A stretch of 6,742 bases of DNA from Desulfonatronospira sp. (lineage in GTDB: Bacteria; Desulfobacterota; Desulfovibrionia; Desulfovibrionales; Desulfonatronovibrionaceae), in NCBI GenBank assembly GCA_003563255.1, contig PWSL01000531.1, forward strand, positions 1-6,742, in the 5' to 3' direction. Of the stretch, positions 1 through 5,529 are shown piece by piece. Position numbers and translations under genes: made by a program. The notes beneath the pieces were generated by a model, which searched no databases, had not been told where the DNA came from, and saw only the letters and a list, made by a program, of their open reading frames with translations. Position 1 is the first letter of the stretch. Each line of letters starts with the position of its first letter.

Positions 1-66
1 ATTTTTCCGCACAAATACCAAAATTACAGACTCGAAGTTATGCGTACCTGCACAGATAGTACTTAG

Positions 67-126
67 CGGGGACAGTCCCCAGGCCTGGTGCCAGTAATCA
101 ACACCGATGACCCTCTGAATGTTTAC
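67..126. repeat. Dispersed 60-bp REP-like repeat, copy 1
   Basis: This segment matches 2880-2939 in the same orientation at roughly 53 of 60 positions by eye. It begins with CGGGGACAGTCCCC, a self-complementary core able to form a 5-bp stem with a 3-nt loop, followed by AGGCCTGGTGCC and a less structured tail. A short stem-loop head in an intergenic copy, with a second copy elsewhere, resembles REP-type repeats. The GGGGAC core is shared with the MITE-like elements on the right of the window, although the rest is different. No transposase is in the window. Confidence 0.75.
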
Positions 127-137
127 CTGAAGCTTAT

Positions 138-154
138 CACTACCGGGCAACGTA
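138..154. repeat. Possible degenerate MITE terminal repeat
   Basis: The sequence CACTACCGGGCAACGTA agrees with the 17-bp terminal repeat of the MITE family (CACTACAGCGAAACTTA) at 13 of 17 positions. It is preceded by TTAT at 134-137, the same tetranucleotide that flanks the complete copy at 4920-5071. The interior does not continue to match, because the 157-bp element starts ten bases on, and no partner end is found to the right. It may be a decayed end or a chance match. Confidence 0.3.
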
Positions 155-163
155 TAATAACTG

Positions 164-320
164 GTAACTTCTCAATAACTCCTGGCGATCTTACACTAAG
201 AAAAATACCTGGATTCCGGCTTTCGCCGGAATGACGAATGAAAACAGGTCATTGCATTGTGATGTCATACCGGCGGAAGCCGGTATCCAGGAATACTGCC
301 CGGAGTTATTGAGAAGTTAC
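164..320. mobile_element. 157-bp near-palindromic element with 19-bp inverted ends
   Basis: The ends are perfect 19-bp inverted repeats: GTAACTTCTCAATAACTCC at 164-182 and its reverse complement at 302-320. Inside lie two inverted 28-bp modules, 208-235 and 264-291, matching each other at 25 of 28 positions. Each module is itself a hairpin with an 8-bp stem (213-232 with loop TTTC, and 267-286 with loop GGAA) around CCGGC/GCCGG. The whole unit could fold into one cruciform or long hairpin. It has no coding capacity, so it could only be a non-autonomous element or a REP-type doublet. I see no clear target duplication; AACTG occurs at 159-163 and 324-328, but the right one is three bases off the end. 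Confidence 0.65.
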
Positions 321-415
321 AAAAACTGACTTTTTGTGCAGGCGCAGCATGCCGTAAACCGGCAAATCAAGAATCAGGGGTCCAATAAAAAAATGGAAGG
401 AAATGTCTGGGCAGG

Positions 416-766
416 CTACTCCAGGCCTGTAAGAAACCGGCGGGCAATTTCATCCCGGGAGGGAAATACTAGAAACAGGTCCCAGAGATTGACCAGCTTC
501 AGGGTTTTGGTGACCTGCTCCGAGGGGTTGAGCAGACAAAAGATCCTGCCTTCGTGCAGACTGCGGTTGTTCAGGGCGGTGACAAAGCCGATGCCGGCAC
601 TGTCCATAAACTTTACACCCGACAAGTCCAGGGCCAGCACCTGCCAGGTACGGCTGAAAAAAGCCTCAAATTGCTTTTTCAGATTCTCCACAATTTCCAT
701 GGTCAACTCCTGGGAGATATCCACAATGAGCATTCCGTCTGTTTCCTCTACCTGCACTCTTTCCAT
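416..766 (-). CDS. STAS-domain anti-sigma factor antagonist (RsbV/SpoIIAA-like)
   Basis: This 116-residue protein is a single STAS domain, the usual size for RsbV or SpoIIAA. The phosphorylation loop is clear: DLSGVKFMDSAGIGF spans residues 47-61, with Ser56 in the DSAG motif as the predicted phosphate acceptor. In this family the kinase partner phosphorylates the serine and a PP2C phosphatase removes the phosphate; the dephosphorylated form binds the kinase. Both partners are encoded directly upstream. The ATG overlaps the 3' end of the kinase gene by 19 bp, which suggests translational coupling; only a weak AGGT-type ribosome site precedes it. It is the last gene of the run, and no target (sigma factor or other) follows. 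The family call is sure; the regulated process is not known. Confidence 0.93.
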   Translation of the reverse strand: MERVQVEETDGMLIVDISQELTMEIVENLKKQFEAFFSRTWQVLALDLSGVKFMDSAGIGFVTALNNRSLHEGRIFCLLNPSEQVTKTLKLVNLWDLFLVFPSRDEIARRFLTGLE

Positions 767-1161
767 TGCTTTGGACCTATCTTTTTGGTAAAACTGAATA
801 CATTGCTGTTGTTTTCCCTGGAGTAGTCAAAAGAGTGCATGACCTGGCGCATGATGAAAATTCCTCGGCCGGATTCCTCAGATTTTTCCGGTAGTTGCCA
901 GGGACACTGAAACTCTTTTCCCCAGTCCCGCACCTGAAAATCCACCCGCTGATTTTCCAGGATCTCAATCTTTATCTCCAGTTCCCCGGGAAGGCCCTGG
1001 TAGGCATGCAGGGCTGCATTATTGCAGGATTCCGTGAGGACCAGCTCAATATCGAACAAAACGTCGGAAGTAACAAACATGTCCAGAAAGGACTTGACCG
1101 CCCGGGCGATCATTCTTGAGCGGCAGGGGGTGACAGTATCCTTGAGTATCAGTTGCAGCAT
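748..1161 (-). CDS. RsbW-like serine kinase / anti-sigma factor (HATPase)
   Basis: The 137-residue product is a GHKL ATPase domain of the RsbW/SpoIIAB type. The N box is ELVLTESCNNAALHAY (residues 39-54, with Glu44 and Asn48 in the usual places), the G1 box is the DWG at 79-81, and the G2 box is SGRGIFIM at 97-104. Such proteins phosphorylate a STAS partner and, when not bound to it, sequester a sigma factor or another target. I chose the ATG at 1161 because a perfect AGGAGG lies 5 nt upstream (1167-1172). A GTG at 1200 would add 13 residues and overlap the preceding gene by 22 bp, and is less likely. It lies 17 bp after the phosphatase gene and overlaps the STAS gene, so the three should be co-expressed. 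The natural client is not visible here. Confidence 0.92.
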   Translation of the reverse strand: MLQLILKDTVTPCRSRMIARAVKSFLDMFVTSDVLFDIELVLTESCNNAALHAYQGLPGELEIKIEILENQRVDFQVRDWGKEFQCPWQLPEKSEESGRGIFIMRQVMHSFDYSRENNSNVFSFTKKIGPKQWKECR

Positions 1162-1166
1162 ACAAA

Positions 1167-1172
1167 CCTCCT
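1167..1172 (-). promoter_or_regulatory. Ribosome binding site AGGAGG deciding the kinase start
   Basis: The minus strand reads AGGAGG, TTTGT, then ATG. This is a consensus Shine-Dalgarno with 5-nt spacing in the 17-bp gap after the phosphatase stop codon. It places the start of the RsbW-like gene at 1161 rather than at the upstream GTG at 1200. Confidence 0.85.
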
Positions 1173-1178
1173 GGAACA

Positions 1179-2309
1179 TCAAGACCTTGTCCTGATCCAC
1201 AGGGCCGTAAGATCATCCCTGAACCTGACATTATCGCCCCCGATAAGTTCCAGCCTGGTTTTCAGAAGGTTGAGGTCAAAATCTTCCCGGCGCATCATCT
1301 GATGTACCTCGTATCGAAACCTGTCAAGACCCAGGATCTCCCCCGGGGCGGTCTCCCACTCATAAAAGCCGTCGGTATACAGAAATGCCTTGATACTGTC
1401 CTTGTAGTACAACTCACCAGAGGTTATGTCCAAGGGAAAAATGCCAAGAGGTCTGCAATTGGGTAAAACCTCATGCATGAGTTCATGATCAGCTAAAAAA
1501 AAACCGGGGCAGTGCCCGGCATTGATGTATGTCAGGCTTCTGGCACTCAAATCCAGGTCACAGGCCAGCAGGGTTACGAAATCCGCCTCCCCGCCCACGA
1601 TCTGGAACAGATCATCGTTAACGAAACCCACCACCTGCTCCAGTGAGAAATAATTCCTCCAGGACATGCGGAAAATGGTCCGCACGGTATTCATGATGAA
1701 TGCAGCCCTGGCACCGTGGCCGGAGACGTCGGCCACAACGAATCGCAGAGTGGCTGAACCCACCGGGAAAAAATCGTAATAATCCCCGCTGGCCTTTCCC
1801 GACGGCAGATACATCCAGTCCAGGTCCACCCCTGAAAAATCAAATTCCCCCCTGGGAAGAAGCCTGTTCTGCAGGTCGGCCACCGTATCCATTTCCGCTG
1901 AAATTATCGAATAAGCCCTGCGCAGTTCTTCCAGGATCAGCACCTGACGTCTAGCCACCCTGACCCTGGCCTGCAGCTCTTCGCGTACAAATGGCTTGAG
2001 CACAAAATCATTGGCCCCCTCATTCAGGGCCTGTACCTTGACCTCTGTGGACTCCTCCCCGGTAAGGACCAGAATGAAAACATCCCTGTCGACCCGGGAG
2101 TTTCGAATATGTCGAATAACTTCCAGACCGTCCATCACAGGCATATGGATGTCAAGCAGAATAATGTCAGGGGCAAAGGAAGCAAACATCTCCACTGCCT
2201 CCCCCCCGTCAGAGCTCTCTTTAATCTCAAATTCATCAGACAGAAGCCGCACCAGAAATTTGCGGTTGATACTGGAATCCTCGGCAATGAGAAGCTTTAC
2301 TTTTTTCAT
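1179..2309 (-). CDS. Response regulator with PP2C/SpoIIE-type phosphatase output (RsbU-like)
   Basis: This 376-residue protein has an N-terminal receiver domain (about 1-120) and a C-terminal PP2C-like SpoIIE phosphatase domain (about 156-373). The receiver has acidic Glu10-Asp11, phospho-acceptor Asp53 (LLDIHMP), Thr83 and Lys105. A helical linker at 115-153, ending in LQNRLLP, is typical of RsbU relatives. Phosphatase motifs are SGDYYDF (174-180), DVSGHG (194-199), a LYTDG motif and DDLTAL near the C terminus (Asp365-Asp366), which supply the metal-binding aspartates. Phosphorylation by an unlinked histidine kinase should switch the phosphatase, whose likely substrate is the STAS protein at 416-766. 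The gene follows dtd by 18 bp without a good ribosome site, so translation may depend on coupling. It resembles the receiver-PP2C half of Pseudomonas HsbR, but the kinase-like domain is a separate gene here. Confidence 0.94.
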   Translation of the reverse strand: MKKVKLLIAEDSSINRKFLVRLLSDEFEIKESSDGGEAVEMFASFAPDIILLDIHMPVMDGLEVIRHIRNSRVDRDVFILVLTGEESTEVKVQALNEGANDFVLKPFVREELQARVRVARRQVLILEELRRAYSIISAEMDTVADLQNRLLPRGEFDFSGVDLDWMYLPSGKASGDYYDFFPVGSATLRFVVADVSGHGARAAFIMNTVRTIFRMSWRNYFSLEQVVGFVNDDLFQIVGGEADFVTLLACDLDLSARSLTYINAGHCPGFFLADHELMHEVLPNCRPLGIFPLDITSGELYYKDSIKAFLYTDGFYEWETAPGEILGLDRFRYEVHQMMRREDFDLNLLKTRLELIGGDNVRFRDDLTALWIRTRS

Positions 2310-2327
2310 TGGAACCGGAAAACCTGC

Positions 2328-2798
2328 TTATTCAAAATCCCTGCTATCCAGCATTATGGTCACCGGCCCCCAGTTGCAAAGTTCCACTTCCATTTCCCGC
2401 CCGAAAAAACCGGTATATACTCTGGCCCATGACTGCTGAACCTGCTCTGCAAAGGCCTGGAAAAGCTCCCTGGCGGCCTCCCCCGGCAGGGAACCGGAAA
2501 AGCCTGGTCTGCGACCCTTGCGGCAATCGGCGTACAGGGTGAACTGGGGCACCAGCAATAGATCCCCCTGAATATCTGCAAGGCTCAGGTTCATCAGGTC
2601 CCCGGCATCAGGAAATATCCTCAGGTTCGTAATTTTTGCGGCCATGATCCCCCAGGCCCTGCTACCGGGAAGATTTTCATCCTCCCGGGCGAAGCCCACC
2701 AGCCCGGTAACGCCTGTGCCGATCCTGACCGCCCTGTCCTCTGGAGCAGACTTTGCCTGCACCCTGGCCCATTTTGTGCGCTGCAAAAGTATCCTCAT
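2328..2798 (-). CDS. dtd: D-aminoacyl-tRNA deacylase
   Basis: This 156-residue protein is the DTD-family deacylase, which hydrolyses D-amino acids (and glycine mischarged on tRNA-Ala) from tRNA in the cytoplasm. It starts with MRILLQRTKWARV, like the usual MRxxxQRVxxAxV. The central motif PQFTLYADCRKGRRPGFSG and the C-terminal NWGPVTIML carry the catalytic-pocket Thr and the Gly-Pro motif. Length is slightly above the usual 145-150. The first motif is PQFTL where most DTDs have SQFTL, a substitution worth noting. An AGGGA site lies 6 nt before the ATG. The gene opens the run dtd, REC-PP2C, RsbW-like, STAS, and the 115 bp upstream may hold that operon's promoter, though I cannot point to clear -35/-10 boxes. 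Confidence 0.95.
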   Translation of the reverse strand: MRILLQRTKWARVQAKSAPEDRAVRIGTGVTGLVGFAREDENLPGSRAWGIMAAKITNLRIFPDAGDLMNLSLADIQGDLLLVPQFTLYADCRKGRRPGFSGSLPGEAARELFQAFAEQVQQSWARVYTGFFGREMEVELCNWGPVTIMLDSRDFE

Positions 2799-2913
2799 GA
2801 ATCATCCCTGACTTAGCTGCATGCCAGAAAACACTGACCATCCAGAAATTTACCCTTTGTAACCATTCAGAAACCGGCTCGGGGACAGTCCCCAGGCCCG
2901 GTGCCGGTAATCA
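2799..2913. other. Intergenic region between the diguanylate cyclase and dtd
   Basis: This 115-bp gap contains most of the second copy of the 60-bp repeat and the terminator-like hairpin, then about 70 bp of unique sequence before dtd. On the minus strand the unique part would have to carry any promoter for dtd and the partner-switching genes. I see no convincing sigma-70 pair in it. Confidence 0.5.
2873..2908 (-). terminator. Possible intrinsic terminator after the diguanylate cyclase
   Basis: On the minus strand the hairpin starts 5 nt after the cyclase stop codon. The outer stem is ACCGGC (2908-2903) pairing with GCCGGT (2878-2873); inside it a second stem is formed by GGGGA/TCCCC (2881-2893). 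It is followed by only TTTCTG, a weak U tract. The inner stem comes from the 60-bp repeat, while the left arm of the outer stem lies outside it. The gap between arms makes this moderate rather than strong. Confidence 0.45.
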
Positions 2914-2939
2914 TCACCGAGGACACTCTGATTGGTTAC
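2880..2939. repeat. Dispersed 60-bp REP-like repeat, copy 2
   Basis: This copy matches 67-126 in the same orientation with about seven mismatches. It starts with the same CGGGGACAGTCCCC core. Unlike copy 1 it runs into a gene: the stop codon of the diguanylate cyclase (2914-2916) and the codons for its last residues lie within it. Similarity weakens over the final ten bases, so the true border may be nearer 2931. Confidence 0.75.
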
Positions 2940-4263
2940 TACCCTTCTTAACCCTGTACATGGCCATATCAGCCAGGCGCAGAAGGTCTTCGGGGTTATG
3001 GGCGTCATCCGGGTAGATGCTTATACCTATGCTCACCCCCAGCTTATGTTCACAAGACTGGATGGAGTAAGGCTGGCTCACCTCCCGTGAAATGTTTTGG
3101 GCCACCTTCTTGGCATCCTGCAGGCTATTGATATCCGGCAGGAGGACAACAAACTCATCTCCCCCGAACCTGGCAATGGTATCAGAAGCCCTGACCGTCT
3201 GCTTCAGCCGCCGGGATACTTCCTTCAGCAATTCATCCCCAGACTTGTGCCCATAGTTGTCATTGATGGCCTTGAACCCGTCAAGATCCAGAAAAAGAAG
3301 ACCGATCTTTTTACCAGTTCGACTGCTGCCTGCTATGGCTACTTCCAGACGGTCCTGCAGGAGGTTTCTGTTGGGAAGTCCGGTCAATCCATCATGCATG
3401 GCCATATGTTCTATACGCTCCTGCATCCTGCGCTGCTCGGTGATATCTATCCCGGTGCCCAGGACATACTCCGGGTTGCCATCCTCATCGTCCAGGATAC
3501 AATTTGACCAGGCTATCAGTTTTTTTTCCCAGGATTTTGTCACCCAGAAATTTTCGTGATGTACCGGCATATCCTGCAGGTTTTTACTGAAAAAAAATTC
3601 TAGGTAATCAGTATCCCTTGGAGAGATAAGCTGTGCTCCAATGTTCGTGCTTTGAAGCTCTGCAAACGAGTACCCTGACAACCTTTCACAGGCCCGGTTG
3701 AAATGCAGCAGTTTACCCTCTTTGTCCAGAAGGACAACCAGGGCGTCCACTGTATCCAGAACCTTGGACACAAAGCTTTTTTCACGGCGTAACCGTTCTT
3801 CTATTACCTTGCGCTTGTTGAGTTCTTCCACCACCTGGTCGCGGACCTTCCTGTGCTCGATGATACGCCGGTTCAGTTCTGTTACATCCTGGATGGTGAC
3901 CAGGGCCAGGCGGCATGACGAAGCTTTTATTTTAATCCTGACAGGAACCACCGTGGTATTCTGCTGTCTGGTGTCGCCGTCTCTGGTACTGATACGTATA
4001 AAACATTCATGCAGGTGGGAGGAGAAAACAGCCGGGGGGCCACCGTCCAGCACGGCGCGAATCCTGGGGACAAACCTGGGCTGGTCGATTTCAGGATACA
4101 GGTGCAGCAGCGACTGTCCCAGGACCTGTTTTTGGTCCATTTCTGTCCAGTCATGCATAATCCTGTTCCAGAACTGAATGCGCATATCCTGGTCCAGGAT
4201 GAAAATACCCAGAGGAAGCTGGTTCAGTATCCAGAACTTATCCTGAATTTCATTAGAGATCAT
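2914..4263 (-). CDS. Diguanylate cyclase with two PAS sensor domains
   Basis: The 449-residue protein lacks a signal peptide or membrane segment, so it should act in the cytoplasm. A first PAS domain covers about 10-130 and ends in the typical TIQDVTEL; a charged helix at 130-163 links it to a second PAS at about 163-278, ending in GTGIDITEQ. The GGDEF domain (about 283-440) looks active: GGDEF is intact at 367-371, FLDLDGFKAIND at 324-335 supplies metal and substrate contacts, and GHKSGD follows. The product-inhibition site RxxD is present as RASD at 358-361, five residues before GGDEF. No EAL domain is attached. An in-frame stop two codons upstream fixes ATG 4263 as the earliest start, although no good ribosome site precedes it. 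The final residues come from the dispersed repeat. It follows cheC by 25 bp. The PAS ligands cannot be read from sequence. Confidence 0.95.
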   Translation of the reverse strand: MISNEIQDKFWILNQLPLGIFILDQDMRIQFWNRIMHDWTEMDQKQVLGQSLLHLYPEIDQPRFVPRIRAVLDGGPPAVFSSHLHECFIRISTRDGDTRQQNTTVVPVRIKIKASSCRLALVTIQDVTELNRRIIEHRKVRDQVVEELNKRKVIEERLRREKSFVSKVLDTVDALVVLLDKEGKLLHFNRACERLSGYSFAELQSTNIGAQLISPRDTDYLEFFFSKNLQDMPVHHENFWVTKSWEKKLIAWSNCILDDEDGNPEYVLGTGIDITEQRRMQERIEHMAMHDGLTGLPNRNLLQDRLEVAIAGSSRTGKKIGLLFLDLDGFKAINDNYGHKSGDELLKEVSRRLKQTVRASDTIARFGGDEFVVLLPDINSLQDAKKVAQNISREVSQPYSIQSCEHKLGVSIGISIYPDDAHNPEDLLRLADMAMYRVKKGSNQSECPR

Positions 4264-4288
4264 AAATGGTTACAATGGGACTGTCTTA

Positions 4289-4903
4289 TTATTGTCCAGA
4301 CTGTTCTCTGACGACTATCTCCAGGAGCCTGGAAAGCTCCTCCATGGAACTGATGCCGAACAGCAGGAGGATGTCACCTGCTATTGAGTGCTCGCTGACC
4401 CTGAAATGAGCCTTGGCAAGAATCACAGCGTATCCGTTCTCGGCAATATCCTGTTCCAGGAGATCATGGATGCTGGATTCAAACATGAAATCCGGGAGAG
4501 AATACTCCAGGTCCATGTGCAGAAAGTTGGCAAAGTTGCCCAGAACGCTGTTTAATACAATATTACCTATCTCAGTCAAGGCCGCGCTGCGCATGGAATC
4601 CAGGTCCAAGTCCCCGGGTTCTTCCTGCACCAGCAGGGTGACCAGGTTGAGGGCGCTTTCAGGGGGAAACAGCAGGGCCGCCTTTCCGGGTACAGGACCT
4701 GAAAACCTGAGCACCACGGAAGCCAGGGATGAAGTGTTGAGCAGTGACAATTCTTCCTGGGCCTGCTCCATCTGCAGCACCCTTATTTCGGGTACGCTAA
4801 GTTCCACGTGCATGGCCAGCATGGCATTCAGTGAATTGCCTGCCTGACCCACCCCGATATTGATGATTTCAGTCAGAGCATCTTTGTGCAGCTCATTTAA
4901 CAT
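4289..4903 (-). CDS. cheC: CheC-family CheY-P phosphatase
   Basis: This 204-residue protein fits CheC, which dephosphorylates CheY-P in the chemotaxis systems of many bacteria. The signature [D/S]-x3-E-x2-N-x22-P appears exactly in the N-terminal half as Asp8, Glu12, Asn15 and Pro38 (DALTEIINIGVGQAGNSL). A second, pseudo-symmetric copy is Ala107, Glu111, Asn114 and Pro137; it has Ala where the consensus has Asp or Ser, so this site may be weaker. The central GKAALLFP segment also fits the family. No cheD, cheA or receptor gene lies nearby; the candidate substrates are the lone receiver at 5156-5518 and the receiver of the PP2C protein. An AAGGA lies 9 nt before the ATG and touches the edge of an inserted repeat element. 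Family call firm, exact symbol tentative. Confidence 0.88.
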   Translation of the reverse strand: MLNELHKDALTEIINIGVGQAGNSLNAMLAMHVELSVPEIRVLQMEQAQEELSLLNTSSLASVVLRFSGPVPGKAALLFPPESALNLVTLLVQEEPGDLDLDSMRSAALTEIGNIVLNSVLGNFANFLHMDLEYSLPDFMFESSIHDLLEQDIAENGYAVILAKAHFRVSEHSIAGDILLLFGISSMEELSRLLEIVVREQSGQ

Positions 4904-4919
4904 AAACGATGATCCTTAT

Positions 4920-5071
4920 CACAACAGCGACACTTGATTTAAGCAGGAAGGGGACTGGCTCTCCCCGCACTAATGATTAAAATGCCGTCAAACATCCTTC
5001 AGAAAAATAAGTACGGGGGTGCCTATCCCCGGTGGCAGAGGGGATAATTTACACAAAGTGTCGCTGTAGTA
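4920..5071. mobile_element. MITE-like hairpin element, complete copy C
   Basis: The 152-bp element has ends CACAACAGCGACACTTG (4920-4936) and, inverted, AAAGTGTCGCTGTAGTA (5055-5071), matching at 14 of 17 positions. It is flanked by a 4-bp direct repeat TTAT (4916-4919 and 5072-5075), as expected for transposition. Internally GGGGACTGGCTCTCCCC faces GGGGGTGCCTATCCCC, so the unit folds into a long hairpin. It belongs to the same family as the copies at 6452 and 6635 but in the opposite orientation and more diverged. It carries no gene and would need a transposase in trans. The left target repeat overlaps the ribosome binding site region of cheC. Confidence 0.75.
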
Positions 5072-5119
5072 TTATGATGCGACTGCAAAAAGTCTAATTT
5101 CCAGTCGTATTAGTCAGTA

Positions 5120-5155
5120 GTCCCCGCAGGCCAATCAATAAGATTCCCTGTAGTG
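5120..5155. mobile_element. MITE-like element, right-end fragment
   Basis: This segment lines up with the right end of the copy at 6452-6606 (positions 6571-6606): AGTCCCCG, AGG and CAATC are shared, and the last 17 bases, TAAGATTCCCTGTAGTG, agree with the terminal repeat at 15 of 17. The rest of the element is not recognisable to its left. The end abuts the stop codon of the lone receiver (5156-5158) exactly, so an old insertion appears to have landed at the very end of that gene and later decayed. Confidence 0.6.
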
Positions 5156-5518
5156 TTACCCGGAGCCGAGGTATTTATCTATCACCTTAACCAGTTTCTC
5201 ATCACTAACGGGCTTGTTGACTATCTCCTTGACCCCGAGTTCCCGGCATTTCTCCCTGGTGGTCTCCTGTACGTCAGCGGTTACCACAACTACAGGGGTT
5301 TTGATAAATTTACTGACCAGAACCTGCAGCACCTGAAAACCGTTGATATCCGGCATAAGCAGGTCAAGAAAGATCAGGTCCGGCTGGAGTTCGTCGATCT
5401 TGCGCAGGGCCTCACGTCCTGATGCGGCTTCCACTGTTTCATGACCTGTTTGCTGGACTATTCTCTTCAGGATTGTTCTCTGGAAAACTGAATCCTCCAC
5501 TATAAGTACTCTGGCCAT
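5156..5518 (-). CDS. Stand-alone CheY-like response regulator receiver
   Basis: The 120-residue protein is a single receiver domain without an output domain. All key residues are seen: Glu8 and Asp9 (acidic pocket), Asp52 in LIFLDLLMPDING (phospho-acceptor), Thr80, and Lys102 in the VNKP motif. Such proteins work by binding partners when phosphorylated, as CheY does at the flagellar switch, or as phosphate relays. The ATG has AAGGAG 5 nt upstream, and that site overlaps the panB stop codon, so translation is probably coupled to panB. The CheC-like phosphatase downstream is a plausible partner. I cannot tell which histidine kinase feeds it; none is in the window. CheY proper is not proven, so I give no symbol. 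Confidence 0.93.
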   Translation of the reverse strand: MARVLIVEDSVFQRTILKRIVQQTGHETVEAASGREALRKIDELQPDLIFLDLLMPDINGFQVLQVLVSKFIKTPVVVVTADVQETTREKCRELGVKEIVNKPVSDEKLVKVIDKYLGSG

Positions 5519-5523
5519 GGCCT

Positions 5524-5529
5524 CTCCTT
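5524..5529 (-). promoter_or_regulatory. Ribosome binding site of the receiver overlapping the panB stop
   Basis: On the minus strand TAAGGAG contains both the panB stop codon TAA (5530-5528) and AAGGAG, followed by 5 nt and ATG. Ribosomes ending panB finish on the initiation site of the receiver gene, the arrangement typical of translational coupling in an operon. Confidence 0.8.

Larger units (their letters stand above)
1..415. other. Gene-free region downstream of the STAS gene, rich in repeats
   Basis: No convincing coding region is seen on either strand. The stretch holds one copy of a 60-bp dispersed repeat (67-126), a possible degenerate end of the MITE family (138-154), a 157-bp near-palindromic element (164-320), and a small 5-bp-stem hairpin at 350-364. 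The operon ending at 416 on the minus strand reads into this region. A run of seven T appears on the minus strand around 386-392, but I find no strong stem just before it, so the transcription end is not clear. The 164-320 palindrome is the most likely structure to stop or stabilise the transcript. Confidence 0.7.
4904..5155. other. Intergenic region between the lone receiver and cheC, mostly MITE-derived
   Basis: These 252 bp contain no gene. A complete MITE-like element (4920-5071) with flanking TTAT repeats occupies the left part and the end of another copy (5120-5155) the right part, leaving about 45 bp of other sequence in between. Hence whatever joins or separates transcription of panB-receiver and cheC-cyclase passes through a long hairpin. 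Confidence 0.75.

Noticed and set aside
350..364. Terminator after the STAS gene at the TGCCG/CGGCA hairpin
   Set aside because: The stem is 5 bp, and on the minus strand it is followed by ATGCTGCGCC, not a T run.
336..791. 151-codon plus-strand frame opposite the STAS gene
   Set aside because: It is the antisense shadow of the clear STAS coding region and shows no recognisable motif.
1996..2439. 147-codon plus-strand frame opposite the receiver-PP2C and dtd genes
   Set aside because: Rich in Ser and Arg as expected of a reverse-strand shadow; it crosses the boundary of two well-supported genes.
3698..4177. 159-codon plus-strand frame inside the diguanylate cyclase region
   Set aside because: The opposite strand encodes intact PAS domains; this frame has no domain character.
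4904..4935. Promoter for cheC formed by the MITE end (TGTGATAAG on the minus strand)
   Set aside because: The -10-like GATAAG overlaps the cheC ribosome site, which would leave almost no leader, and the -35 candidate TTAAAT is poor.
5077..5090. Short inverted repeat GACTGCAAAAAGTC and its resemblance to sequence near 325-345
   Set aside because: The stem is only 4 bp and the resemblance is short with gaps; not enough to call a repeat family or a terminator.
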